DNA of 64,000 nucleotides, taken from positions 186,001-250,000 of the forward strand of contig NZ_QEKW01000001.1 in assembly GCF_003096675.1 (NCBI RefSeq). Reading direction: 5' to 3'. Positions 39,198 through 47,155 of the stretch are shown piece after piece (position 1 is the first letter of the stretch; the number at the start of each line of letters is the position of its first letter). The notes below the pieces were generated by a model. That model was not told the DNA's origin, did not search any database, and saw nothing but the letters and a program-made list of their open reading frames with translations. Origin of the DNA: Actinomycetospora cinnamomea (lineage in GTDB: Bacteria; Actinomycetota; Actinomycetes; Mycobacteriales; Pseudonocardiaceae). Both the position numbers and the translations under genes were made by a program.

Positions 39198-39832
39198 ACC
39201 CGGCGGCGGGGGCGTTCCCCACGGGCGGTCGAGGACGCCGCCGGGCCGTCCGGGGTCGCACCCGAGCTGGCGCAGCCGCGCCACCACGCCCCCGACCCCG
39301 CGCTCGACCTTCTCGGCGATCTCGCGGCAGAGGGCCTCGCGATCGGCGTCCGGCGCGGCCGCCACCCACGCCGCGCGCACGGTGCTCTCCTCCTCGGGCT
39401 CCCACGGCAGCCCGCTGCGGGCGGGGCCGGGACGCGGGGGCGGGAACGGGAACGGCACGACGCGGGGGTCGCGGAAGCCGTGCGGATCGCCGTCGCCGAG
39501 GTCGTCGGGCCACGGCTCGCCCAGCGGACCGAACCAGGCATCCTCCCGGTGCTCGCCGGACGGCCCGCCGTACCGGGGGACCAGCCGCAGGCCGTCCGCG
39601 CCGGTCTCCTCCGGGCCCGGTCACGCCAGGGCTCGAAGGACGGCGCGTCGTGTTCGTCCGCCCACGCCGCCCGCAGCGCCGCGACCAGGGCGCGGGCCGA
39701 GACCTCGACGGTCGGCGGCGGACCGGCGTCGTCGACGGTCGGATGGTGCAGGGCGAGGCGGGCGAGGTCGCCCACCACCTCGACGGTGAGGTCCAGCGGG
39801 TCGCCGCGCAGGTGCAGGGCTCGAGAGGTCAT
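39180..39832 (-). pseudogene. Hypothetical protein gene with an apparent frameshift
   Basis: From ATG 39832 (or 39844) the frame reads MTSRALHLRGDPLDLTVEVV ... DEHDAPSFEPWRD. It then continues naturally only after a -1 shift, as PEETGADGLRLVPRYGGPSG ... WFGPLGEPWPDDLGDGDPHGF ... PWEPEEESTVRAAW ... ARLRQLGCDPGRPG to the TAG at 39180. The break is in the CCGGGCCCGG at 39611-39620 and fits loss of one base. Restored length would be about 217 residues; the C-terminal helical part resembles a small helix-turn-helix (LCREIAEKVERGVGGVVARL). No family recognised. Real decay or a sequencing error. Confidence 0.6.
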
Positions 39833-39881
39833 GGCGAGCAGCATCGGGCCCGGCGTGGCAGGACCGGGTGCGTTTCGGCGG

Positions 39882-39983
39882 GACTGGGGACGGTCCGGTC
39901 GCGGCGTGCGCCCGGCCGGCCCGGCCACCAGGGGCGGACGGCGGGCCGGGGGAACCGAGGAGCGCAGACGCCCGTCCCCAGTC
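39882..39983. repeat. 12-bp inverted repeat with a 78-base spacer
   Basis: GACTGGGGACGG at 39882-39893 and its exact complement CCGTCCCCAGTC at 39972-39983, in the 216-base region between the frameshifted gene and the zinc-ribbon gene. Could fold a long stem-loop in RNA or mark a small structured transcript. No open reading frame of its own was accepted here. Confidence 0.6.
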
Positions 39984-40060
39984 GTGCCCCGGAGCGCGCC
40001 CGCGCGCCGCGCACGGCAGGGTGGGCGGCGACACCGAGCACCCGACGAGCAGGGAGTGCC

Positions 40061-41014
40061 ATGGCGCTGGCGTGCCCGACGTGCGAGGAGACCGCGGCCG
40101 AGTACCTCGGCATGGCCGACGACGGCCGCAACATGATGCGTTGCACCAGCTGTGGGCACGAGTGGGTGCTCGGCGCCAAGCCGGTGTCGCCCCGGGCGGT
40201 CAGCCAGACCACGCGCCGCCGGAGCACGAGCGCCAGCACCAGCACCAGCACCAGCCGCTCGGTGTCGGGCACCCGGTCCCACGGCGCGCGCCGCCCGCCG
40301 GGCGTCGGCGCGACACGCGGCCCGCGCGTCGTCGAGGACGTCGAGACCGCACGACGACGCTTCCCCGGGGCCGACGCGGTGTCGCCCGCGACGTGGCGCC
40401 GGGTCGAGGCGCTGCGCGCCGAGTTCCTCGCCGAGGTCCCTCGCCCCGACCCGGAGGCCACGCGCTACCGCGACGTCTACCGCGAGGCGTTCAGCGCCGA
40501 GAACCTGCCGTACACGACGCCGAGCGCGCTCAAGGACTTCGCCAACAGCAAGGTCGTCGCCCGGCCCGGCAACATGAGCCGGTTCAACGACGAGTGGCGC
40601 GCGCTCGGCAGCCAGGCCGCCGCCGACGCCTTCCGCGGCGTCATCGAGCACCTCCTGCGCGGCGAGGACCCGCCGGCGCCGGAGGACCGCCTCACCGAGC
40701 TGATCACCTCCGACGAGCCGCCGGCGATGCCCGGCTTCCGCGAGGCGATGCTCACCCGCGTGCTGTGCATCGCCGAGCCGGAGCGCTTCCTGCCGATCCT
40801 GGTCTACACGAGCCCGGCGGGCGGCAAGCGCGAGCTCGCGCGGCGGATCTTCGGCCTGGAGCTCCCGGCCCCCGAGACGACCTCGCAGACGATCGGACGC
40901 CTCGCGTACTGGAGCAACGACCTGCTCGTGTCGCTGATCGGCGACCGCTTCGTCGACCTCGACCACGCGCGCGCGTTCCTGTGGTGGGCCAAGGACCACC
41001 CCGACCTCGGCTGA
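40061..41014 (+). CDS. Zinc-ribbon protein with a C-terminal domain resembling McrB-type N-terminal modules
   Basis: 317 residues. Cys5, Cys8, Cys28 and Cys31 (CPTC ... CTSCGHEW) form a zinc ribbon. A Ser/Thr/Arg-rich linker (SASTSTSTSRSVSG) follows. The C-terminal 200 residues have the blocks YREAFSAENLPYTTPSALKDF, RVLCIAEPERFLPILVYTS and RLAYWSNDLLVSLIGDRF then LDHARAFLWWAKD, which recall the DNA- or substrate-recognition modules found at the N-terminus of McrB-like ATPases, but no ATPase follows. ATG at 40061 with AGGGAG upstream. Neighbour of lhr. Function unknown. Confidence 0.7.
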   Translation: MALACPTCEETAAEYLGMADDGRNMMRCTSCGHEWVLGAKPVSPRAVSQTTRRRSTSASTSTSTSRSVSGTRSHGARRPPGVGATRGPRVVEDVETARRRFPGADAVSPATWRRVEALRAEFLAEVPRPDPEATRYRDVYREAFSAENLPYTTPSALKDFANSKVVARPGNMSRFNDEWRALGSQAAADAFRGVIEHLLRGEDPPAPEDRLTELITSDEPPAMPGFREAMLTRVLCIAEPERFLPILVYTSPAGGKRELARRIFGLELPAPETTSQTIGRLAYWSNDLLVSLIGDRFVDLDHARAFLWWAKDHPDLG

Positions 41015-41030
41015 CCCGGCCCGGTGCGGG

Positions 41031-41615
41031 CTACGACCGTGAGGCGGCCATGCACGGCGGACCGCCGACGGCGCCAGCCGCGACCGGGTGTCCGATCGAC
41101 TTGCCCATGCGCACCAGCGGGATCCCGGCTCCGGTCACGTCCTCGACGACGTCCTCGATCGGGGCGAAGCCGGAGGAGCGGTACAGCCGGAGCCCGGACA
41201 GGGTCGCGAGCAGCTCGAGCGCCCGGAACCCCGCCGCGCGGGCCGCCGCCTCGGACAGCGAGAGGACGAGCCGCCCGACGCCCCGGCGCACGTGGTCGGG
41301 GTGGGTGTACATCGCACGGATCCGGGCCGGGTCGCGTGCCGGATCGAGCCGCGCCTGGTCCCTTCCCGCGCTGTGGTCGCCGCCGTACGTCGCGCGCCGC
41401 ATGCTCCACCCGCCGCAACCGGCCAGCACCCCGTCGCGCTCGACGACGAAGTAGGTCCCGTCGGCCACGAGCCTGCTGTCGATGCCCATGATCTGCCGGC
41501 TGGCCACGACCTGCTCGGGGGTGAGGACGTCGCGCTGGAGGGTGTCGATCGCGAGACCGGCCAGCTCGCGAAGCTGCGGCAGGTCCTCCTCGCGCGCGAG
41601 ACGGTGCGTCAGCAA
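41031..41615 (-). CDS. GNAT-family N-acetyltransferase
   Basis: 194 residues from a TTG at 41615, chosen because GGAGG lies 6 bases upstream; the in-frame ATG at 41657 sits inside the divergent operator and would add 14 odd residues. The acetyl-CoA loop is IRAMYTHPDHVRRGVGRLVLSLSEAAARAAG; ELLATLSGLRLYRSSGFAPIEDV follows. C-terminal part is AlaGly-rich. Divergent from the TetR gene at 41693, which likely controls it. Confidence 0.85.
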   Translation of the reverse strand: MLTHRLAREEDLPQLRELAGLAIDTLQRDVLTPEQVVASRQIMGIDSRLVADGTYFVVERDGVLAGCGGWSMRRATYGGDHSAGRDQARLDPARDPARIRAMYTHPDHVRRGVGRLVLSLSEAAARAAGFRALELLATLSGLRLYRSSGFAPIEDVVEDVTGAGIPLVRMGKSIGHPVAAGAVGGPPCMAASRS

Positions 41616-41649
41616 AGGCCACCTCCGATCGCCGGCCCCCCGGACGCAG

Positions 41650-41667
41650 TGAAACACGTGTGTTTCA
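41650..41667. promoter_or_regulatory. Candidate TetR operator between GNAT and TetR genes
   Basis: TGAAACA, four bases, TGTTTCA: perfect 7-base arms in the divergent region, 25 bases before the TetR GTG and overlapping the expected -35 region of its promoter. Typical spacing for an autorepressor that also controls the divergent acetyltransferase. Confidence 0.65.
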
Positions 41668-41680
41668 TCGACGCAACAGT

Positions 41681-41686
41681 TATTAT
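41681..41686 (+). promoter_or_regulatory. Candidate -10 element of a leaderless TetR transcript
   Basis: TATTAT ends 6 bases before the GTG at 41693 in otherwise GC-rich DNA; no Shine-Dalgarno fits between. Suggests transcription starting at the start codon. Confidence 0.5.
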
Positions 41687-41692
41687 CGGACC

Positions 41693-42283
41693 GTGACGGC
41701 CACCCGCGACGCGATCGAGCCTCCCCTCCTGGACGCGGTGTCCCGGATTCTCGAGCGGGAGGGCCTGCGCGGACTGAACATCTCGGCGATCGCCGTCGAG
41801 GCCGGGGTCTCGCGGGTGACGCTGCACCGGCGCGGCGCGCGGCTCGACGACTACCTGGTGGCCGTGCTGGGCCGCGCGAGCGACGACCTGCGCGGGTCCC
41901 TGTGGCCGGTCCTCACCGGCACCGGTACCGCCCGCGAGCGCCTGGTCGCCGCAATGGCGGTCCTGTGCGACGTCTACGAGCGGCACGCCGGCATCGTCCG
42001 CGCGATGTACGGCGAGCCGGCCCGACCGCTGCCCGCGGCGCCCGGCGGCACCACCAGCCGGCAGTTCGTCGAGCCGTTCGAGCGACTGCTCGCCGACGGC
42101 CTCACCGACGGCTCCCTCACGTGCTCCGACCCTCGTGAGGACGCGCTCCTCCTCGCGAACACGGTCGCGTGGACGTTCCTGCACATGCGGCTCGCCCACC
42201 GGTGGCCGCGCGATCAGGCGGTCGCCCGTGTCGTGGACCTCGCCACGGCGCGCTTCCTGCCCGACCGGCCCGGGCCGGGCTGA
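41693..42283 (+). CDS. TetR-family transcriptional regulator
   Basis: 196 residues. DNA-binding part: LLDAVSRILEREGLRGLNISAIAVEAGVSRVTLHRRGARLDDYLVAVLG. The recognition helix VSRVTLHRRGA is of the TetR kind. The ligand domain has VYERHAGIVRAMYG and RQFVEPFERLLADG, as in many TetR_C members. The gene is divergent from the acetyltransferase with the palindrome between. Ligand unknown. Confidence 0.88.
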   Translation: MTATRDAIEPPLLDAVSRILEREGLRGLNISAIAVEAGVSRVTLHRRGARLDDYLVAVLGRASDDLRGSLWPVLTGTGTARERLVAAMAVLCDVYERHAGIVRAMYGEPARPLPAAPGGTTSRQFVEPFERLLADGLTDGSLTCSDPREDALLLANTVAWTFLHMRLAHRWPRDQAVARVVDLATARFLPDRPGPG

Positions 42284-42286
42284 TCC

Positions 42287-43102
42287 TCAGCCCGAGGCAC
42301 CCACCCAACCGAGGTGGGTCGAGAGGTCCTCGGCGGCAGCGCGCAGGTCGGGCACGATGGCCCGGGCGCGGCGCCGCGGCAGCCGGTAGGCCGGTCCGGC
42401 GGCGCTGAGCGCGGCGATGACCTCGTTGCCCGGCCCCCAGACGGGCACCGCGACCGCGTGCAGCCCGACCTCGAGCTCCTCGAACGAGCGGGCGTGGCCC
42501 TCGTCGACCACGCGGGCGAGCTCCTCGCGCAACGCGGCGGGCTCGGTGATCGTCGACTCGGTGAACCGCGGCAACCGCCGCCGCAGGATGGTGCGACGTT
42601 CGGCGTCACCCATGTACGCGAGCAGCACCTTGCCCGCCGAGGTCGCGTGCAGGGGCGTGCGCCGCCCGACCCAGTTACGGGTCGTCACCGAGGACGCGCC
42701 GAACTCCTGGGCGACGTTGATGGCCGCCTCGCCGTCGTGCACCGCGAGGTTGACGGTCTCGCCGACCTCCTCGGCGAGCTGCTGGCAGACCGGCTGGCCG
42801 AGGCGGGCGAGGTCCATGCTCCCGGTGGCGGCGGCGGCGAGGCGGACCACACCGAAGCCCAGCGCGATGCGCCCGCGGTCCCCCCGCTGCTCGAGCAGGC
42901 CCCGGCGCACGAGCGCCGCGACCAGGCGTGAGGCCGTCGACTTGTGGACTCCCAGCTCCTCGGAGAGCTCGGTGATGCCGATCTCGCCGCGGGCGGCGAC
43001 CACCTCCAGCGCCGTCACGGCCCGGTCGACCGAGCGGACGAGCGCGGGTTCCTTGCCGCCGTCCTTGCTGCTGCTACCCCCGTCGCCGTCGGTGCGCGCC
43101 AT
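42287..43102 (-). CDS. IclR-family transcriptional regulator
   Basis: 271 residues. Winged helix: SVDRAVTALEVVAARGEIGITELSEELGVHKSTASRLVAALVRRGLLEQ; effector domain: TVNLAVHDGEAAINVAQEFG, RRTPLHATSAGKVLLAYM and GHARSFEELEVGLHAVAVPV. The ATG at 43102 is preferred because GGAGAGG lies 9 bases upstream; an ATG at 43111 is too close to it. Convergent with the TetR gene, ending 3 bases from its stop. Targets unknown; the M28 peptidase gene lies upstream on the same strand. Confidence 0.93.
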   Translation of the reverse strand: MARTDGDGGSSSKDGGKEPALVRSVDRAVTALEVVAARGEIGITELSEELGVHKSTASRLVAALVRRGLLEQRGDRGRIALGFGVVRLAAAATGSMDLARLGQPVCQQLAEEVGETVNLAVHDGEAAINVAQEFGASSVTTRNWVGRRTPLHATSAGKVLLAYMGDAERRTILRRRLPRFTESTITEPAALREELARVVDEGHARSFEELEVGLHAVAVPVWGPGNEVIAALSAAGPAYRLPRRRARAIVPDLRAAAEDLSTHLGWVGASG

Positions 43103-43195
43103 CGCCGGCATCCTCTCCGACCGTCCGGGTCTCGTCCGAGCGGCGGGGGTCGGCCGTACCGCGCGGGCTGCGGGAGGGGCGACCCTATCGCTTGA

Positions 43196-44716
43196 TCAGC
43201 GGGTCTGCCGCTGCTCGCGGGCTGGGACGCCGTTCGGCCCGCCGAGGTCCACCGCATAGGTGCCGACCGTGACGGCCAGCGCGTCGAGCATCCGGTCGAG
43301 GGCGACGCGGTCGATGTTGGCCGTGGTGTCGCAGGCCTGGTGATAGCAGCGGTCGTAGGGCACGCCCGCCTGGCCGCCCCACACCGCGGCCTGCTCCGGG
43401 GTCTTGACCTCCTCGGCGCCGGTGAAGAGCCCGCCCGCGGGGATGCCCGCCTCGATGAACGGCCCGTAGTCCGAGCGACCGTCGAAGTCGGTGCCGCGCG
43501 GGGGCACCCCCGTCGCGGTCAGGGCGCCGGCGAGGGTCCGCTCGATGCCGCCGGAACCGGCGGGGCCGGGCGGGGCGCCCTCGCGGTCGGAGTCGTCGCC
43601 GTCGTAGACGAGGTAGGCCGGGTTGGGCGAGCCGAGCATGTCGGAGTTGATCAGCAGGGCGATGTCCCGGCGGGCCTCGGGCGTCAGACCCTGCACGTAG
43701 GCGGTGGAGCCGAGCAGGCCGACCTCCTCGGCGCCCCACCAGGCGAAGCGCACGGCGTTGGTCACCGGCGGGGCCCCGCCGAGGCGCACCGCGAGCTCGA
43801 GCTGGGCGGCGGAGCCGGAGCCGTTGTCGTTGATGCCCGGTCCCTCGGCCACCGAGTCGAGGTGGGCGCCGCTCATGACGACCTCGTCGGTGCGCCCGGT
43901 GGTGGTCTGGGCGATGACGTTGCGCGTGGTCACGGTGGCCGACCGGGTGGCGAGGGTCAGCGTCACGGGTGTCCCGGCCCGCGCGAGCAGCGCGTCGAAG
44001 TCGCTCTGCAGCAGTCCGCCGGTGGGCAGCCGGCCCTCGGCCACCGAACCGAGCGTGCCGCCGAGCGGCCCCGGCGCGTTGTTGCCCACGAGGACCGCCG
44101 CAGCCCCGGCCTCCGCGGCCACCTGCTGCTTCTGGGTGAACGTGCAGGAGCCGCGCCGCACGAGCACCACCGCGCCCCGGGCGGGCAGGTTCGCGTAGTC
44201 GGTCGCCTCGCAGCCCGGGGTCGGGTCGCCCGGCGCGTCCGGGGCCACGACCAGCGGGGCGGTGACCCCGCCGGCCGGTGTGGCCGGCGAGTAGATCAGC
44301 GCGGTGACCGCCGGTCCGGGCGCCCCCGCGACGGCGAGCGCCTCGGTGTCGACCGCGAAGGTGTCGAACGGGAAGCTCGGGGTCTCGACGGTGAAGCCCG
44401 CGCGGCGGAGCTCGCCCGCGACGTACTCGACGCTCGCGTCGTAGCCCGGCTGCCCGGACGCGCGGTTGCCGCCGTTCGCGTCGGCGATGCGCTGGAACTC
44501 CTCCAGGCGGGCGAACGCCGCGTCTCCCGTGACCTGCTCGGCCAGCCGCCGGGCCAGCCCCGGGTCGCCCGGCGGCGCGGGAGCCGAGGGCGCGGCGGCG
44601 GCCGGCGAGGGGGTCGGGGCCGGCGCCGCAGCGCCGCCGCCGCAGGCCGCGAGCGTGAGGAGGGTGCCGAGGGCCGCCGCAGCGAGGGGACGCACGCCGC
44701 GTCGGGCCGGGATCAT
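43196..44716 (-). CDS. Secreted M28-family aminopeptidase lipoprotein with PA domain
   Basis: 506 residues. Signal peptide with lipobox LTLAAC, then a proline/alanine-rich spacer. A PA domain (RGAVVLVRRGSCTFTQKQQVAAEAGAAAVLVGNN) is inserted before the catalytic part. Zinc ligands of M28: His and Asp in SGAHLDSV, Asp in GINDNGSGSAA, Glu-Glu in WWGAEEVGLLGS, Asp in LLINSDMLG and His in CYHQACDT. It would release N-terminal residues from extracellular peptides. ATG at 44716 or GTG at 44722 are both possible. Confidence 0.93.
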   Translation of the reverse strand: MIPARRGVRPLAAAALGTLLTLAACGGGAAAPAPTPSPAAAAPSAPAPPGDPGLARRLAEQVTGDAAFARLEEFQRIADANGGNRASGQPGYDASVEYVAGELRRAGFTVETPSFPFDTFAVDTEALAVAGAPGPAVTALIYSPATPAGGVTAPLVVAPDAPGDPTPGCEATDYANLPARGAVVLVRRGSCTFTQKQQVAAEAGAAAVLVGNNAPGPLGGTLGSVAEGRLPTGGLLQSDFDALLARAGTPVTLTLATRSATVTTRNVIAQTTTGRTDEVVMSGAHLDSVAEGPGINDNGSGSAAQLELAVRLGGAPPVTNAVRFAWWGAEEVGLLGSTAYVQGLTPEARRDIALLINSDMLGSPNPAYLVYDGDDSDREGAPPGPAGSGGIERTLAGALTATGVPPRGTDFDGRSDYGPFIEAGIPAGGLFTGAEEVKTPEQAAVWGGQAGVPYDRCYHQACDTTANIDRVALDRMLDALAVTVGTYAVDLGGPNGVPAREQRQTR

Positions 44717-44843
44717 GCTCACGGACCGTAGCGGATCGGTCGGGGTGGCCGCGGCCGGATCGGCGCGGACCGGAACGGGCGAGCGACTCGAGAAGGGCGA
44801 CGCGGGACACGTCCCCCGGTGCCGCCCCTCCCGGCTACAGTTG

Positions 44844-44858
44844 GTTGGCACAGCCAAC
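44844..44858. promoter_or_regulatory. Candidate operator of the MFS exporter promoter
   Basis: GTTGGC, three bases ACA, GCCAAC: a perfect inverted repeat 17 bases before the exporter GTG. TACAGT just upstream (44836-44841) could be a -10 hexamer, so a repressor bound here would block transcription. TTGGTTGGC-type sites are common for MarR/TetR pump repressors; no regulator gene is adjacent. Confidence 0.5.
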
Positions 44859-44875
44859 GACCACGAGGAGGGCGC

Positions 44876-46720
44876 GTGCCGCACGCCGGTGTCCCGACGG
44901 CGCGGGACGCCGCACCCCGGCCCGCGCTGGTCGTCACCGTCCTGTCGTCGGTGGGCCTCGTCGCCTCGCTGTGCATGACGCTCGTCGTGCCCGTGGTGCC
45001 CCAACTGCCACAGCTGCTCGACACGTCCACCGCGACGGCGTCCTGGGTGATCACCGCGACGCTGCTCGCCGGCGCCGTGGCCACGCCGATCGCCGGCCGC
45101 CTCGGCGACATGGTCGGGAAGCGTCGCGTCCTGCTCGCCACGCTCGCGCTGCTCGTCGTCGGGTCCGTGCTCTGCGCCGTGACCTCGGCGCTGCTCCCGG
45201 TGCTGCTCGGCCGGGCGCTGCAGGGCGTGGCCGTGAGCGCGGTGCCGCTGGGGATCAGCCTCATGCGCGACACGCTGCCGCCCGCGCGGCTGGGTTCGGG
45301 CATCGCGCTGATGAGCGCCACGCTGGGCATCGGCGGCGGGCTGGGCCTGCCGCTCTCGGCGCTGATCGTCCAGGTGGCCGACTGGCACGCCCTGTTCTGG
45401 GTGGCGGGCGGGCTCGGCCTGGCGGGCCTGCTGCTCGTCGCCGTCGTCATCCCCGAGACGGCCACGCGCTCCGGGGGGCACTTCGACGCCGTCGGCGCCG
45501 TCGGGCTGTCGGTGGGCCTCATCGGGCTGCTCCTGGCCGTCTCCAAGGGCGGCGAGTGGGGCTGGACCAGCACGGCGACGCTCACCTCCGCCGGCGTCGC
45601 GGTGGTCGCGCTGCTCGCCTGGGGCGCCTACGAGATGCGGGTGACCGACCCCCTGGTCGACCTGCGGCTCAACGCCCGCCGCGCGGTGCTGCTGCCCAAC
45701 CTCATCTCGATCCCGGTCGGCGTCGCCATGTTCACCGGCATGGTCGTCTTCCCGCAGCTGCTCTCCGCGCCGCTGGCCTCCGGCCACGGCCTGGGGCTGA
45801 GCCTGCTCGCGGCGGGTCTGACGCTGGCGCCCAACGGCCTGGTCATGATGCTGATGTCGCCGGTGACCGCGCGCATCTCGGCGAGGATGGGCCCGCGGAC
45901 CTCCCTGCGCATCGGCCTCGTCGTGATCGCCGTCGCCTACGCCGCGAGCACGGTGCTGCTCTCCGCCGCCTGGCAGATCTCGGTGGTGATCTCGGTGATC
46001 GGCGCCGGCGTGGCCCTGTCCTACGGCGCCCTGCCCGCGCTGATCATGCGGGCGGTGCCCACCACCCGCACCGCCGCCGCCAACGGCCTGAACACCCTCA
46101 TGCGCTCCATCGGCACCTCGACCGCCTCGGCGCTGGCCGCGGTCGTGCTCGCGGGCTCGACGATGCCGGTCGAGGGGACGCTCGTCCCCTCGCTCGGGGC
46201 GCTGCGCACGACGCTGCTCATCGCCGCAGGCTGCGCGGTCCTCGCGCTGCTGGTGAGCCTCGCGGTGCCGTCGCTGCCCGAGCCCGAGGTCGCCGCGGAG
46301 AGGGCCCAAGAGGAGGCCCCGGTGCCCGCCGGCGCCGGGACGGACGGGCACGAGGCGGACCGGCACGAGGCGGACCGGCACGAGGCGGACCGGCACGAGG
46401 CGGACCGGCACGAGGCGGACCGGCACGAGGCGGACCGGCACGAGGCGGACGGGCACGGACCCGCCGTGCTGCGCGGCCGGGTGCTGCACGACCACGGTGC
46501 GCCCGCGGCGGGTGCGCGCGTGACCCTCGTCGACCTCGACGGGCGGCAGCTGGCCGTGAGCCCGGTCGACGGCGACGGGGTGTTCGCCGCCGACCCCGGG
46601 CCGCACCGCCCCGTCCTGCTGATCGCCGGCCTCGCGGGCGCCCGTCCCGCGGCGGTCCACGTGGTCCCCGGGCAGGACACGCTCGACCGCCCCGTGGTGC
46701 TCTCGCCGCTGGCGCGCTGA
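44876..46720 (+). CDS. MFS drug exporter (DHA2 type) with repeat linker and C-terminal carboxypeptidase-regulatory-like domain
   Basis: 614 residues. Residues 15-470 form a 14-helix exporter: SWVITATLLAGAVATPIAGRLGDMVGKRR (motif A) and GIGGGLGLPLSALIVQVADWHALFWV (motif C). A linker of seven HEADR-type repeats (residues about 492-525) leads to a final domain LRGRVLHDHGAPAAGARVTLVDLDGRQL ... VDGDGVFAADPGPHRPVLLIAG, the same carboxypeptidase-regulatory-like fold as in the exporter at 3835. GTG follows GAGGAGGG. Substrate unknown. Confidence 0.9.
   Translation: MPHAGVPTARDAAPRPALVVTVLSSVGLVASLCMTLVVPVVPQLPQLLDTSTATASWVITATLLAGAVATPIAGRLGDMVGKRRVLLATLALLVVGSVLCAVTSALLPVLLGRALQGVAVSAVPLGISLMRDTLPPARLGSGIALMSATLGIGGGLGLPLSALIVQVADWHALFWVAGGLGLAGLLLVAVVIPETATRSGGHFDAVGAVGLSVGLIGLLLAVSKGGEWGWTSTATLTSAGVAVVALLAWGAYEMRVTDPLVDLRLNARRAVLLPNLISIPVGVAMFTGMVVFPQLLSAPLASGHGLGLSLLAAGLTLAPNGLVMMLMSPVTARISARMGPRTSLRIGLVVIAVAYAASTVLLSAAWQISVVISVIGAGVALSYGALPALIMRAVPTTRTAAANGLNTLMRSIGTSTASALAAVVLAGSTMPVEGTLVPSLGALRTTLLIAAGCAVLALLVSLAVPSLPEPEVAAERAQEEAPVPAGAGTDGHEADRHEADRHEADRHEADRHEADRHEADRHEADGHGPAVLRGRVLHDHGAPAAGARVTLVDLDGRQLAVSPVDGDGVFAADPGPHRPVLLIAGLAGARPAAVHVVPGQDTLDRPVVLSPLAR
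46349..46450 (+). repeat. 15-bp in-frame repeat, seven copies (HEADR linker)
   Basis: Seven CACGAGGCGGAC blocks spaced exactly 15 bases apart from 46349 to 46450, joined by CGG codons, encode repeated HEADR. Near-identical at DNA level, so recently expanded and probably variable in length. Rich in His and acidic residues, possible metal-binding or flexible spacer between the exporter and its C-terminal domain. Confidence 0.9.
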
Positions 46721-46792
46721 GCCACCCGTCCCGTTTGGGTCGCCCGCCGGCGGTGGCATCCCCCGGGCACCGGCCGAGCCCAGGGAGGTGCG

Positions 46793-47119
46793 ATGTCCGG
46801 CGACGACAACGCGGTCGTGGCCGTCCGCCAGGCCGTCTCGGCCCTGCGGGCGGGCACCGTGACCCGAAGTCCCGCCTCGGAGGACCACGCGGTGCTCGGC
46901 GCGGAGTCCCGGGCGCTGGTGGAGCAGCTGGTCGACCTGCTGCAGACCGTCGACCGCGCGACCACCGACCCGCGCGATCCGCACACCCGCGACCTGAGCA
47001 CCCTGCGCGAGCGGCTGGCCACGGCGGTGGCGCCGGTGGACGTGGCCGGCGACCCGCGCGACCAGGTCACCGACCACGCGCCGCAGGCCCCGGCCCGGCC
47101 GGGCCAGCCCGACGACTGA
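46793..47119 (+). CDS. Hypothetical small acidic protein
   Basis: 108 residues, no membrane segment or signal. Helical N-terminal two thirds (VAVRQAVSALRAGTVT, ALVEQLVDLLQTVDRA) and a Pro-rich end. ATG has AGGGAGGTG upstream, a strong site that supports translation. Not a family I recognise. Lies 72 bases after the exporter and 36 before the Nei gene on the same strand. Confidence 0.65.
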   Translation: MSGDDNAVVAVRQAVSALRAGTVTRSPASEDHAVLGAESRALVEQLVDLLQTVDRATTDPRDPHTRDLSTLRERLATAVAPVDVAGDPRDQVTDHAPQAPARPGQPDD

Positions 47120-47155
47120 CGGGCCTCTCCCCCGCGCGTGCGGGACGATGGTCGC

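Noticed and set aside
46349-46450. The 15-bp repeats as CRISPR or an intergenic element
   Set aside because: They are in frame inside the exporter gene and have no spacers.
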